DNA of 64,000 nt from positions 18,468,330 through 18,532,329 of the forward strand of contig OX621245.1 in the NCBI GenBank assembly GCA_951640165.1, given 5' to 3'. Source of the stretch: Pseudoips prasinana. Taxonomy: Eukaryota > Arthropoda > Insecta > Lepidoptera > Nolidae. Shown in pieces: positions 21,830 through 33,357 of the stretch; positions within the stretch are counted from its first letter, which is position 1; the number at the start of each line of letters is the position of its first letter. The position numbers and the translations under genes were made by a program. The notes beneath the pieces were generated by a model. That model searched no databases. It was given only the letters and a program-made list of their open reading frames with translations, and was not told where the DNA came from.

Positions 21830-22139
21830 TGGAGCGTGTAGATCATAAACGAATGGAAATATGAAAAAGTATATGAGATCAAAGTTATAGTGAATTTTGT
21901 AAGCTTTCATTTTATCTTAGATTTTTTTTGTTAAAACGCACCTTTTTAAAGATATTAGCAAAAACCTAAAATTTAGGTCTTTGTCCCCCTCCTCCCTCCT
22001 CCCTCCGCCTCACCTCCTAGACGTGAGGACTTTTAGTATGATTTCCCTCTAAGTACTCTGAACAAGTTTCTGAAAATATCCCTTAGGTCCCCGCTCACGC
22101 ATTCTATACCCTCCTTTGAGTCATTCCTTAATCGGACTA
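21830..22139 (-). repeat. Right terminal inverted repeat
   Basis: Reverse complement of 18560-18850 with perhaps 20-25% divergence by eye. The pyrimidine run CCCCCTCCTCCCTCCTCCC at about 21985 pairs with the purine run of the left arm. Confidence 0.75.
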
Positions 22140-22282
22140 ATAACAGTTGACCGTTATTGTGACTGGAAATTTCACATTGATCAAATATGCATCAGAATCA
22201 ATAGGTTTGTATACTTTTTGTCACGACTTCGAAAAACAGCCTTATTACCAACCGATATTAACGGGTACTTTGGTTCTATCCT
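22140..22282 (+). pseudogene. Jockey/CR1-like LINE, segment 2 of 3
   Basis: After the ATA duplication the LINE frame resumes with TVDRYCDWKFHIDQICIRIN and FVYFLSRLRKTALLP, the RT thumb region. It runs to GYFGSIL, where the R1-clade LINE is inserted. The last 16 bases (22267-22282) are repeated at 37780-37795. Confidence 0.8.
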
Positions 22283-22310
22283 TTTTTTTTTTTTTTATTT
22301 TTTTTTTTTA

Positions 22311-22629
22311 CGTGGGGAAATCCTTTACGGATCCCCGCCGCTGGGCAAGCGACGGGGTATGTCGGGGTCCCTGTATTAATCTTCGGTTTACCGACTAAAA
22401 CCCCACGGTGTTCCTCGAGTACCTGTAGTCAGGGCCACGGGATTCGCGTAAGCATTCACCGCAGCCCAGACAGGTCTTGGCCCGCCTCTATCTAGGCAGG
22501 CCCCGTCACGAGAAGGACTTCAAGTCCTCCTTCCGCTAAAGGCGCGCGCCGAAACACGAGCGCCACCGCCTCGGGCCTGTTCTGGCCAGGCGGCAAACTG
22601 CCCTCCGTCTGCCGCCCGCAGGCTATCTC
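22311..22629 (-). other. 3' untranslated region of the R1-clade LINE
   Basis: GC-rich sequence between the ORF2 stop (TAG, 22630-22632) and the poly-A. It contains small self-complementary blocks such as TCCTTTACGGA and GGATCCCCGCC. R1-clade RTs recognise their 3' UTR to start copying. Confidence 0.6.
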
Positions 22630-25600
22630 CTAGGGTGGCCGGAGATCCGCCACACGCGCTCTCCGACGTCCAGGTCTCCTGGCGCGGGTAGGAAGGGTGG
22701 TCGTGAGCTCCCGTTCCCGTTCCGCTGCCTCCTTCGCAGCCATCACCTCCTCGCAGAAGGAGACAACGGCATTCCAGGCTGTCTCGCTGTCGACCATGGA
22801 TTGTGTCATGGCCGACAGCGAGAGGCCCCCCACGCCGAGTGTTGCGACTAGGGCACGGCGTTGTTCCACCCACTCTGGACAGAGAGCCAGGGTATGGTGT
22901 GCCGTGTCCTCTGCGTCGCCGCAATGGTGACACTCGGGCGTCTGCTCCCGACCTATTAGACGCAAGTACTTTCCGAAGCATCCATGCCCCGAAAGCACCT
23001 GCGTCAGTCGGAACGTGAGAGCGCCGCGGCGCCTCTCAAGCCACCCCTCTAGGACCGGTCTTACCGCCACGATTGTGGCGTGCCCCGCACTGGGTTGCGC
23101 AAGTCGCGCCCTCTACTCATCCACCATGGACACGTGGAGCTCCGAACGCTGCGCCTCGATTTCTCGCAGCGCCGGTCGGAGACCCCGCTCGAACGAGTCC
23201 CTACGCCACTTGTATAGCAGCGCAAGGACCCTAGCCTCCAAGTCCCAGGGTGGGGAACCGGCTAGCAAGGTTGCCGCCTCGAAGGAGATCGTACGGTACC
23301 CCCTTATTACCCTAACTGCCATTACCCGCTGCGGCTTTCGCAGCTCGCGGATGTTACGGGCAGCCAGGGTTTCCCCCCACACAGGGGCCCCATAAAGGGC
23401 CATCGACCGTACGATCCCCAAGTACAGCTTACGGCAAGAGGCGTTTGGTCCCCACACATTGGGCAGCAATCTTGACAGAGCTGCTGCCGCAGCCACGCAT
23501 TTGGGGACCAACCTTCGGAAGTGTTCTCCGAAGTCCCATCGGCCATCGAGAATGAGACCCAAATATCTCATTGATTTCTCGACGCCGATGCGGACGCCTC
23601 CCACCGTAATGTAAGACCCCGCCGGTGGCGCCTTCCGAGGCCCATGAAAGTATAAGGCCTCAGATTTGTGGAGCGCCACCTCGAGTCCCAGCTGCCGGAT
23701 CCTCCTGACGACTTGCGCAACCCCCGCCGTACCCAACAGAGCTGCTTGCCGATGAGTCTCCCCCCACACCATTACTAGCGTATCGTCAGCGTAGCAAGTT
23801 ACACTGACGCAAGGAGGGAGATCACCGCGCAGCACCCAGTCATACCCAATGTTCCACAGGAGCGGCCCCAGAACCGAACCCTGTGGAACACCGCATGACA
23901 TCTCTCGCCGACTCCAATGACTCCGACCCGGGTAGATCACTGACCTTTCGGCCAGGTAAGCCCCAACGATGCGACGGAGGTAGATCGGCACTTGATGATA
24001 CTCAAGCGCCGACCTTATGCTGCTCCAGGGCAGAGTGTTAAACGCGTTGGCGATGTCCAAAGACACCGCCAAGACCACTCCGCCCCTAGATACTGCTTCC
24101 TCCGTCAGAGCCCTCACGCGCATTATGGCATCCACGGTGGAGCGCCCTTGGCGGAAACCAAACTGGTTCTCCGCCAGATCCGGACCAATTGCTGTTAAGT
24201 GCTGGACTAGGCGGTCTGCAATAACTCTCTCGAAGAGTTTGCCCACTTCGTCCAGCAAAACGATTGGCCGGTAGGCAGAAGGTGAGTCTGCCGGGCGCCC
24301 CTCCTTGCGGATAAGGACCAGTTTTCCTGTTTTCCACTGTTGTGGAAACTGGCCCCTCTCCAAGCACGCGCTAAAGAGCCCTCTCAGTCGGGGCCCGAGA
24401 GCCCTCAGGGCCAGGACCCAAACACGACCAGGAATGCCGTCGGGCCCTGGGGCGGTATTTTTGGCTTGAAGCCTATGCACCGCCGCTCTTAATTCCTCCC
24501 GGGTCACTTCGGGCACGTCGTCGTTTTCCGCGCTGGTTGCCAAAGAACCTGGAGCAAAGTGCCCTTCCCTATCAGGGAACAGAGCAACCACCACCTCCCT
24601 CAGCAGCTGGGGCTGAAGACTCTGGGTCAGTGGGGGTGACCATGAGCGAAGCTTACCCCTTACCATACGGTAGGGTCGCCCCCATGGATCACGGTCCAGA
24701 GTCGACAACAACTCCTCGCGGGCTAGAGTTTTCGCCCGCGAGATGGACAGCTGCAAGGTTTTTTTGGCCGCTCTGTAAACCTCATACAGCTCCGCTTCTC
24801 TGGCTGCCGCATTTTGGGTTCGGCGTCGGCGGCGGCGATGCCTAGCATACTGGCGTCGGGCTGCCACGCAAGCGCGTCGCAGTTGTGCGATTTCCTCCGA
24901 CCACCAATACACCTGACGCCTAATATGCCTTCGCCGAACCCGGGGCATTGCCGCATCACATGACTGTGTTGCAGCTTCCCGGAACCACTCGGCCTCAACA
25001 TTGATATCGACAGGCCTGTCCGGTGCTGAGACCCAGGCCTGCACAATAGAGGCTTCCAGGAGGACCTCCCGGTTCAATTGCCCCAATGCCCAACGCGGAC
25101 CGTCCCCATTCAGGGTCCCCCGAGCCGGCGCATCAAAGGTATGGGTGGAGAGATCAAATCGGATGTACCGATGATCAGACATGGTCTCCACCCCCTCCTC
25201 AACACGCCAGCCGAGAACACGTCGCGCGATTGTGGGGCTTGCAAACGTTATGTCTACAATTGAGCCACCACGTTGCCGCACGCACGTGTTGATGGAACCC
25301 CTATTGAGGACGAGCAGGCCTTTAACTAGGGCCCACTCCTCGAGCTCATCCCCCCTCGCATCTGCAATCGGAGAACCCCAAGCAGCCGATTTGGCGTTGA
25401 AGTCCCCAAGACAGATGACGGGACGGGGATGACATCGATCGACGGCTGTGCCCAACTCTACTAAGAAACCCTCAAAGTCGGCGAGAGATCTATTGGGGGA
25501 AAAGTACACCCCGATAAGAAATAAATCACCTACTGCCGCTGATACCCAGCCCTGACCACTCGAGACATTCTCAAGGCCAGGGCCACCAGCGGCAGGCCGT

Positions 25601-25776
25601 GAGATTAAGGCCACCGAGCCGTTTAGATCCCTGGCCCAGTCGCTACTGGGTGGAACGAAATACGGCTCGGCAACCACTGCCACATTTATCAACCACTCTG
25701 CCATGCTCTGGAACAAAAGATCCTGGGCACTGGCACAGTGGTTGATGTTGGTTTGGAGGAAGCGCAACGGGGTCAT
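22630..25776 (-). pseudogene. R1-clade ORF2: endonuclease and reverse transcriptase, one premature stop
   Basis: The frame spans 1049 codons and is broken only by a TAG at 23113-23115 (after VSMVDE). The N-terminal APE-type endonuclease (residues 1-220) has LQTNINHC, AEPYF, GDFNAKSAAWGS and MSDHRYI. The RT follows with NTAPGPDGIPG, SAYRPI, a core SLDIANAFNTLPW, GVPQGSVLGPLLW and CYADDTLVMVW. Beyond the stop the same frame encodes a CCHC-like finger, CHHCGDAEDTAHHTLALC, usual at the end of R1 ORF2. The protein nicks target DNA and primes reverse transcription there. ORF2 opens inside the ORF1 stop codon. Without the nonsense codon it looks complete. Confidence 0.9.
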
Positions 25777-25778
25777 TA
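25774..25778 (-). promoter_or_regulatory. UAAUG stop-start junction of ORF1 and ORF2
   Basis: The TAA of ORF1 (25778-25776) shares its last A with the ATG of ORF2 (25776-25774). This arrangement has been shown in Bombyx SART1 to let ribosomes terminate and reinitiate, coupling ORF2 translation to ORF1. Use in this element is inferred from position. Confidence 0.8.
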
Positions 25779-26767
25779 AGAATTGTCCATCTCAACTTCC
25801 TCCACTCGTCCAGACGCAGCCCCATCTGAAGCTGCAGTCGGACGGTTAGCCTGCGGCTGCTGCCGCAAGGGACCAGAAACCCTCTTTTGCACCACTTTTG
25901 GCGCCGCGCAGACTCTGGCACCCACCCGGTGGTCAGCAGACTTGCCAGCTACCTTGCACAGGTGACAGTGCGGTGCTGCTGTGCACGTGGCAGCTCTGTG
26001 ACCGGGTTTGCCGCAACGGAAGCAAAGCCCACTGCGGTCCTCACCCGCTGAACAACGGGCGCCCACATGTCCCTCGGCCTGGCACCGGTAGCACCTCAAA
26101 GGTTTGGGCTGCAGGAGCTTAACCTGCGCAGACACCCACCCCACGAGAAGTTTCTGGCCCACCAATTTCTGAGCTGCTGCAGCAGGACAGCTGAAGACGG
26201 TTGACCCCATACCATCAAAGCCCGGGCTGATTACTCCAGGCTTTACCTGGTCGATGGAGCAACCTCCGGCCTTCACAACAGCCTCTTTCAGCTCAGCGAC
26301 TCCAGTGGAATCCTCCAAGCCCGTGACACGCAAGTCAGCGCACTTGACTGGTCTTGAGACTAGGACATCTTCCGCCGACAGTGTAGAGGCCAGCCTGTCT
26401 CTCAAGGCGTCAGCTTTTGCGTCACTGTCTTCGCCGGAGACCTCCAAAAGTCGGGCTCCAGTGAGGGTCAGCTTGCAGGAGACACTCTTAATACCCAAGT
26501 CGCTGAGTACTATAGCCGCTTTCGCTTGAGCTAGCAACCCGGCGTAAGTAACGCCCCTTTCTGCCGCTTCGGGCTGCAGTGTCAGCACTACGGCGGCCGA
26601 CGTAGGGGTGCGCAACTGGGCCATCGTCTTCCTCACTTTTTCTGCGGCTGCTCTTTCTCGTTTTCGAGCTTGAGCAGCCATTTTTGCAGCCTTCTTTTTT
26701 GCACCAACTTCCTGCCATGCCCCATTATTGGGTATATGGCTCCCAGAAGTTGACGAAGGAACCCTCT
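25776..26767 (-). pseudogene. R1-clade ORF1, 3' part (gag-like, three zinc knuckles)
   Basis: This continues ORF1 after the LTR insertion at 26768. An alanine- and lysine-rich segment (GAKKKAAKMAAQARKRERAA) leads into a gag-like fold and three knuckles: CYRCQAEGHVGARC, CFRCGKPGHRAATC and CHLCKVAGKSADHRVGARVC. ORF1 proteins of this kind bind the element RNA and form the ribonucleoprotein. An apparent start at 26834 lies inside the LTR and is not the real start. With the LTR element and one CTCT copy removed, the ORF is 770 codons including stop and in frame. Confidence 0.85.
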
Positions 26768-28165
26768 TGTCGCGTTTCCACGATGTATAGAATAATTTTG
26801 TAGGTAGGTAGAAGAAGAAAAGACTAAAGTACAATTAAAAAAAATAATTTAATTTCCAAAGAAAAAAATTAACTTGGCCCGACACGCTGCCGCGTGTCAA
26901 GATAAAAAAAGGTTAGGTAGAAGGGTCGTAGGTTTATCACACGATTGTGGGTACGATCTGACAATTTAAAATACCACTCCCCTGGTAGTAGTGTAGTGTT
27001 GTCCGGCGCAGTCTTAAGGCTGTAGATTGAGTTCCGGAACTGATGAGGTGGAGTGATCTTCGGAGATGTGGTGTATTTATAGGTGGTAAGTATACTCCGT
27101 AGAAAAGAAACCCTGAAATGCACACAATTTAGGCATTCAGCAAAATGTCCGATTTCCTACTATGACTGCAACATAGAACTCAGTAGCGGTGAAAAGTAGT
27201 AGGTAATGATCGATGAATATGGGTAGTGGTATTTGATACTAAATAGTGATAGATAATGAAGCAGTCATAGCATTGCACACTTTTTATTTAAAGTTACATA
27301 TTATATAATATGGGAAGAATAAAAAATATAACAAAATTATTTTCTAATATGTAGGTCGTTGACAGCTTTAGATTTCAATGAAGAATTAGATAGTAAGAAA
27401 GATATATATCGGCAGAACCTTTAAATGAATATACATAAACAATCTACACAAAAGAAACTACGTTCTACAATGACTAGCAGTTTTAGCACGTACATATTTT
27501 ACACTAATGAATTTACTAGGACGGTGAACATGTACTCGTAGGTATTAAAATGAAGCTACGATCATAGCGAATAATGATTGTATAAAATGTAGATGATTAC
27601 TATGAACTACGAACACAATAGTTATTACCAATTACTACGCAGTAACATAAAATAATGTACAACACTCACCCAAGTGGGGTTTAAACACTAACACTCTTTA
27701 TATGTATAGGTATACGGCGTTTTTTTTTAGAACAATGTACGCGTTGGTACTATTTAAATTTATATTTAAATTAGGAGTTTATAAAAAAATTTAGGAACAA
27801 CTCAGCAGTAGCGTAGTATTTCGTCGAGTGCATGATATGCAAAAAAATGTCACGATGAGCGGAACCTGCGAGTGAACGGACGGTAATCCCGTTCATTGCA
27901 TACACACTTCACTCAATGAATACAGCGTAGGCGATACACAGATTAAAAAATAAAAAGTAACTAATGTTTCTGTATTATTAATTAGTATAATAAGGTAAGT
28001 TGTAGGTTTAAGTCTACAGTTTTGTTATTTTAGATATTTAATTAGGTATTAGAATAAGGTTTAAATTGATATAAAAATTACCGTAATAGGTTTAAGATTG
28101 TAGTTTTAAAATCGTAGTCTTATAAGATTCCATTACATTGCTCTGCAATAATTGAAGGCGTTACA
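26768..28165 (-). repeat. LTR (3' in element orientation)
   Basis: 1398 bp with TG...CA ends. By eye it differs from the other LTR only near 26842 (AAGTAC against AAGATC). Identical 84-codon ORFs in both LTRs (26869-27123, 34551-34805) have no recognisable domain and are treated as incidental. Confidence 0.9.
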
Positions 28166-28167
28166 TA

Positions 28168-28178
28168 CCCCCCTTTTT
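28168..28178 (-). other. Polypurine tract
   Basis: The minus strand reads AAAAAGGGGGG two bases before the 3' LTR. It primes plus-strand DNA synthesis in LTR elements. Confidence 0.8.
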
Positions 28179-28731
28179 AGGATAGGATTTTTCCTGAGTA
28201 AAAATCCGCTTCCATACTGAGCAAACTACATATGTCCTTAACTTTTCCTACTGCTATAAGGTTACAACTCATTCATCACACAGTTACAACATACATACGT
28301 CTCACTTTCACTAAATTGCATTCACCACTTTATAGATCGTGGTGTTGCTGTCTAATATACAGAGAATTTCAATTTGTTTCACAAAATTCTCACCTATAAC
28401 AGTAGTAGGTGTTAATTTTGTTATGTCATTTTAACTATACTTGTACTGTCTCGATTACCTAGAATTATACAATAGACAACTGTCTTAACTTTTAGGTCGC
28501 TAAGACAACAAAATTATCTTGACTTTTAGGTCATCAAGATAAATATCCATTTTTAATTTCCTAGGTGTCTTTAAGATTAATGGTACTTACAGAAGATAAA
28601 GTTTAATTTAGATGAGACATATAGTACCGTTTCTAGATTAAATTATAGACATAATTGTTGGAAGGTTTAGTAGCAAAGTATATTATAGGGCAGAAAAAAT
28701 ACAAAAAGCAAAAAGAACTATTTTAATGTTG
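28179..28731 (-). other. Gypsy element sequence between pol stop and polypurine tract
   Basis: About 550 bp of AT-rich sequence with no ORF long enough for an envelope protein. It contains two similar blocks (TTAACTTTTAGGTCGCTAAG and TTGACTTTTAGGTCATCAAG, near 28480-28530). Confidence 0.6.
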
Positions 28732-31019
28732 TTAAGATGTGTAATTATTTATTTTAAAATCTTTAACATGCCAGGTTCCTAAATTATTACCATTCATATC
28801 TTCAATTACATAGACTAATGGTGATTTCTTAGAAATTATACGACATTTAATATATTTTGGAGCTAATTTTTTTGAGAATTTTTTGTCCTTATCGCTTTGA
28901 TAATACGTGCGTTTCCACACCGTATCACCTACATTAAATTCAAAACTTTTTCGGCGCAAATTGTAGTGTTCGCTGTTTCGTGAATGTGCTTTGAGTAGTG
29001 ATAGTTGCACTTTCTCAAAGATCTTACGAAGAGATCCCAAGTTTTCAGCGTATGAATCTCTAGGACTGAATATTAAATCATCAGCACTTTCAACATCCGT
29101 ATAGTGTGAACCACAAGACACAAGTTCACGGCCAAAAACTAAAAATGATGGAGTGTACCCAGTAACCTCGTTTACCGAACTGTTTAGGGCAAATTGGATT
29201 TTAGGTCCATTTGAATCCCAAGATCGATGATCATCCCCAATGAAACTTGATATTGCAGTGATAATCGTTTTATTGTAACGTTCGACCAAATTTACTTGAG
29301 CCGTATATTTAGGACAGTAGTGCACGTTCGGAATTTTGTAGGTTGCATACAATTGTTTTAGGGTATTGCTGACGAATTGTTTACCGTTGTCCATTAGAAC
29401 GGTGCTAGGTATACCATGTACCAAGAAAACATTATCTTCGAGAATTCTAGCTATGATTTCAGTAGTAGCACGACGAATAGGAAAAATTAGGGTGTATTTA
29501 GAGAAACAGCATGTTACGACAAAAAGATAGCAATTTTGTCGTCTGGTTGGTGGTAGAGGTCCAACAAGATCCATGCTGATAAATTGAAAAGGTCTAGAGC
29601 AATCTTTAGGACGACCCATCTCTCCAAGTGTTGCGTGGTTAGCACATTTATAAGAGATACAGGTGTCACAGTTGTTTACAAAATTTGAAACGTCACGATG
29701 CATGTTAGGCCAGAAAAACTTTAAAGAGAGACGTTTGTAGGTTTTAAAGATACCAAAATGACCTGAAGTTGGATCACAATGGTTTTTGGTAATTAAATCA
29801 GTACGGTATTCAGAAGGAATAACCTCTTTCCATTCAAACTCCCTTACTAGTGGGTTTAAACTTTTAATAAAACGATATAGTTTACCATTAGACACTCGGT
29901 AATTAAGAAACGATAAAGGAGAATTAACGCAGCCATTATAGATATTTAAAAACCAAGGATCAGAAGTTACAGGTATTGAAGTACTAGGATTTGTATCTAT
30001 AGTAGAGACATTTATAGCACGAGAAAGACTGTCTGGTACAACATTATCTTTTCCGCGACGGTGCTTAATTTCAAAGTTATACGCCGATAGACGAACACCC
30101 CAGCGAGCAAGACGTCCAGTAGGGTTATTGATGTTCAAGAACCATTTTAGAGCAGAATGGTCTGTGTAGACTGTAAATTTCTTTCCATTCTCGAGGTAGC
30201 ATCGCCAATGTTCGATAGAAGTGAGAACAGCCAAAGCTTCACGTTCTGTAGCACTGTAGTTACGTTCGCTTTGAGATAGAGATTTGCTCATGTACGCTAT
30301 TACCTTCTCAGTACCGTCAATAGTTTGAGTTAATACGGCACCGATACCGTAGTCACTCGCATCAGTATGCACTTCGAATGGCATAGAATAATTAGGGCAG
30401 GCTAATATAGGTGCAGAGATTAACCTTTCTTTTAGTTTTCTGAAGGCATTATCAGCTTCATTAGACCATGAAAAAGGTAAAACGTTTTTACCTTGAGAAG
30501 TTAGTTTATTCAAGGGAGCAGCCAGAGAGCTAAAATCTTTTATAAACCTACGGTACCACGATGCAGTGCCTAAAAATCGACGTACTTCCTTACGGTTTCT
30601 AGGAACCGGGTAGTTTACAATGGCTTCAATTTTAGTAGGATCAGCATGTAAACCATTGATATCAATAACATAGCCCAAATATTTTAATTGTTGTCTAAAG
30701 AAAAGGCATTTTTCAAAATTTATAGTAAGATTAGCATATTTTAATTTTTCTAGAACGCGGAGTAAAAGTGATATATGTTTCTCAAATGTTGGAGAAATTA
30801 TAATTATGTCATCTACAAATACAAAAACTAGGTTTTCAAATTCTGGACCATAAAATAAAATATCCACCAATCTCTGTTGTGTGGCAGGCACATTGGTGAG
30901 TCCAAATGGCATACACTTGAATTGATAAGTGCCACGCGATGGAACATAAAAAGCGGTCTTGCAACGATCTTCTTTTCTAATCGGAGTTTGTCAAAAACTT
31001 TTAGAAAGGTCTAGACTTG
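28732..31019 (-). pseudogene. Gypsy pol, 3' part: RT, RNase H, integrase
   Basis: From the MITE site downward the frame holds a TGA at 30991-30993, then the RT palm (FGLTN, then VFVDDIIIIS), the tether and RNase H (EVHTDASDYGIGAVL, YTDHSALKW), the integrase zinc finger (HFGIFKTYKRL ... CDTCISYK) and the integrase core. The core has its acidic residues in MDLVGP, MDNGKQF and NLVERYN. A C-terminal stretch with VWKRTYYQSDKDKKFSKKLA ends at 28732. From 30912 the frame is uninterrupted for 726 codons. The enzyme set copies and inserts the element. This copy cannot make a full polyprotein. Confidence 0.92.
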
Positions 31020-31023
31020 TTAA

Positions 31024-31706
31024 CCGCTCGCGTGATCGAAAAAACGCGTGAAGTGCTCCAAGGTCAGCGATAAATGGCGACCCGCCGTGCGCTAAATGGC
31101 CGCGCTCAATAAACAATTTTTTGTTGAGGTGTAGTCGACATGGGTCGACACAAGTGTTGTTTTTATTGATGCTTATGAATGACTCTTTCAAGTCGTAATA
31201 AATGTTTGTTGATATTTCGTTTCTAATTTATTATAATAAGGGCAAAACATTGACTAAAGTTTAGAAAAAAAAAAAAAAAAAAGATTTTTTGAAAGTCTAT
31301 TATTTAAAAAAGTAAATCGATAACATATATATTTTATGACTTTTAATGGTGGAATGGTTCTTTTTGCACACTATAAAATAAAAAAAAACATTATTCTTAC
31401 TTCAAAACTATTAATTTACAGGCGTAAGATTAACCTCACTTACGCGCGAGAATCAACGACTGACATTTGACATTTTTTATTGAAGCCGAATGAAACGTTT
31501 CGGAACTTTTGTCGTATTTTTAGCATGAAGGAATGTATTAAGATTCATGTAGAAAAGAGAAAAATATATGAAACGCAATGCAGTAGAAAGAAATAAAGAT
31601 ATTTAGACGATGCATCGTACTCGAATCAAAAAGGGACATTTGTCACTTGAGAGCACTCAACGGTAAAAAAAAAAGGGACAAATGTCCCTTAGGTGCACGC
31701 GACTGG
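31024..31706. mobile_element. piggyBac-like MITE, 683 bp
   Basis: Bounded by TTAA on both sides (31020-31023 and 31707-31710), the piggyBac target. The ends are inverted: CCGCTCGCGTG on the left and, in reverse, CCAGTCGCGTG on the right. Removing it with one TTAA rejoins the pol frame (KYLTS to LDLSKSF). The interior is AT-rich with an A18-type run at about 31267 and no transposase. It must be moved by a piggyBac transposase elsewhere in the genome. Confidence 0.85.
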
Positions 31707-31710
31707 TTAA

Positions 31711-32649
31711 ATACTTAGCATCACGAAGATTGTCAAGGATTTCGGAAATATAGGGTAGACTATAAGCATCCTTCTTAGTGATAGCGTTCAATTTTCGGCT
31801 ATCAAGACAAAACCTGAGGTCGCCGTTCTTTTTAGGAGTTAAGAGGACCGGTGATGACCATGGACTATCGCAAGGCTCAACTACATCTTCCTTTACCATT
31901 TCATCAAGCTGCTCAACTAGAATTCGCTGCTTTTCAGGAGACATTCTATAATATCTTTGACGAATTGGTAAAGCATCTCCAGTGTCGATAGTATGCGTAA
32001 TTAAAGAAGTACGGCTAAGACCACATTTTTCATATGAAATTTGTCGAAATTGTTGTATAATATAATCAGCTGTTATTTTTTGTGTATCAGTCAAGTGATC
32101 ATAAGAGCATAATTGATTAGCATTATTTACAGATATTTCACCTAATGTTGTATCTGCATGTTTTAGAGTAATATTATCTAAATATGTAGGAAAAAGACCA
32201 AAGTGATTCCAAAAATCCATACCCAAAATTAATTCAGTTTGAATACCTGGTGCAACGTACGCTGTTATAATATGTAATTGAGTAGCAAAAGAAATGGGTA
32301 GATACAAAATACCAATAGGATAAATTTTTTCTCCACCAGCTGCGATGAATTGTAAATTAGTATTACAATTGTGTAATTTAAATCCGGAATCTATAAATTG
32401 TTGATGTTTATTTTTGCCTAGTATTGTTACTGCGGAACCTGTATCCAAAAGACCCACAACAGATTGACCGTTAATGATTACTGAAGCATAAGGACGACTA
32501 TTAATGTTAGTAGATTTAGAATTTAGGATTGAGTTGACATAGTAACAAGAAGAATATTTAGAGACAAAATCTAGCCAGTCTATCCATTCAGTCTCATCAA
32601 AATTGCCTTTAGAATTAGAGCTATTATGCAATATGTCATCACAATCCAA
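31711..32649 (-). pseudogene. Gypsy pol, 5' part: protease and start of RT
   Basis: An aspartic protease with the active-site motif LLDTGSAVTILG (about residue 65) and a second conserved block ELILGMDFW is followed by the RT N-terminus: EPCDSPWSSPVLLTPKKNGD, then LRFCLDSRKLN and SLPYISEILDNL. It is cut by the MITE at KYLTS. It lies in a different frame from the zinc-knuckle ORF just upstream (stop at 32655), so gag-pol expression would need frameshifting or the junction is mutated. Confidence 0.9.
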
Positions 32650-32654
32650 GCTTC

Positions 32655-33353
32655 CTAGTTTTTTGGACTGGATGTAGCAATATTACAATCTGGACAGTCA
32701 GGGTATCGTACATCCTTTTTACCGCATTTGAAGCAAATCAAGAAATGAGGTTTAGTGCACATGCGAAGTGAGTGAGTATTATTTCTGCACCTAGGGCAAA
32801 ACATTTTACCAGCTGGTTCAGTTGACACTGCCGCAACAGGTAAATTATTAGAGTAGTTTTGTTTATTTGCTTCATCTTTGTTTATTGCATTAGAATAATA
32901 GTGTTTTTGATAGCCGAAGTGTTTGTAAGAAGTAGGTTGTTGATTGTAATTATTAGTGTAAGTATTTGTTTTCTTATAGTTATTATAGTTACTAGGGTAT
33001 GTTTTTTTATTAAGATAGTTGTTAGAAGTTGAAGGCATATCAGAATATTTATTATAAGCAAATTCAGGTGCTAGACTTGCCGAATTTGATTTCGAAGTTT
33101 CGTTAAACTGTGCGAAACGTGATTGTATGTTCTCATAGTTTCGACAAACATTCTCTAGATCCTCTGTGTTTTTAATTTCCGCACAAGCAGCTAGTGTACT
33201 TGCGTAACAGGGTCGTATGTTATGTAGTAATATTTCTAATTGTTCGTCTTCTGAAGGTGTTTTATTTAGTTTAGAGAACATACCGTGCATTATGGCGAGA
33301 TAAACTGTTATGTTTTCCCTTTCCCCTTGCCTACGCATACGAATCTCTGCCAT
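32655..33353 (-). pseudogene. Gypsy gag, 3' part with zinc-binding motifs
   Basis: Begins after a frame change from the upstream gag ORF. The capsid C-terminal region has RRQGERENITVYLAIMHGMF (the major-homology-like GE.. pattern). An Asn/Tyr-rich linker follows, then CPRCRNNTHSLRMC and CFKCGKKDVRYPDCPDC near the end. The second cluster lacks the usual His of CCHC, as in many insect gypsy gags. It packages element RNA in the family. Confidence 0.8.
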
Positions 33354-33357
33354 TAGC

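Larger units (their letters stand above)
18560..22139 (-). mobile_element. Long-TIR DNA element with a broken internal gene
   Basis: Diverged inverted repeats of about 290-310 bp (18560-18850 and 21830-22139) share GCGTGAGCGGG, TTCAGAAACTTGTTCAGAGT and ACTAAAAGTCCT. The tips read TAGTATAATTAA and, in reverse, TAGTCCGATTAA. ATA flanks both ends (18557-18559 and 22140-22142), and keeping one ATA joins the host LINE reading frame exactly (FFG-I-TVDRY). This supports a 3-bp duplication. Inside are two minus-strand segments of one gene (21148-21401 and 19009-19302), separated by an RTE fragment. The family is not assigned. A 3-bp duplication occurs in PIF/Harbinger, some CACTA and Zator elements, but the internal gene is not their usual transposase. 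Confidence 0.7.

Noticed and set aside
23113..25776. Many long ORFs on the opposite strand of the R1-clade LINE
   Set aside because: They are shadows of GC-rich coding sequence; none carries a recognisable domain, while the minus-strand frame has full endonuclease and RT motifs.
26869..27123. 84-codon ORF present identically in both LTRs
   Set aside because: Identity is explained by the LTR duplication; no domain and no start context.
28179..28731. Envelope gene that would make the gypsy element a retrovirus
   Set aside because: Only about 550 bp of AT-rich, closed-frame sequence lies between pol and the polypurine tract.
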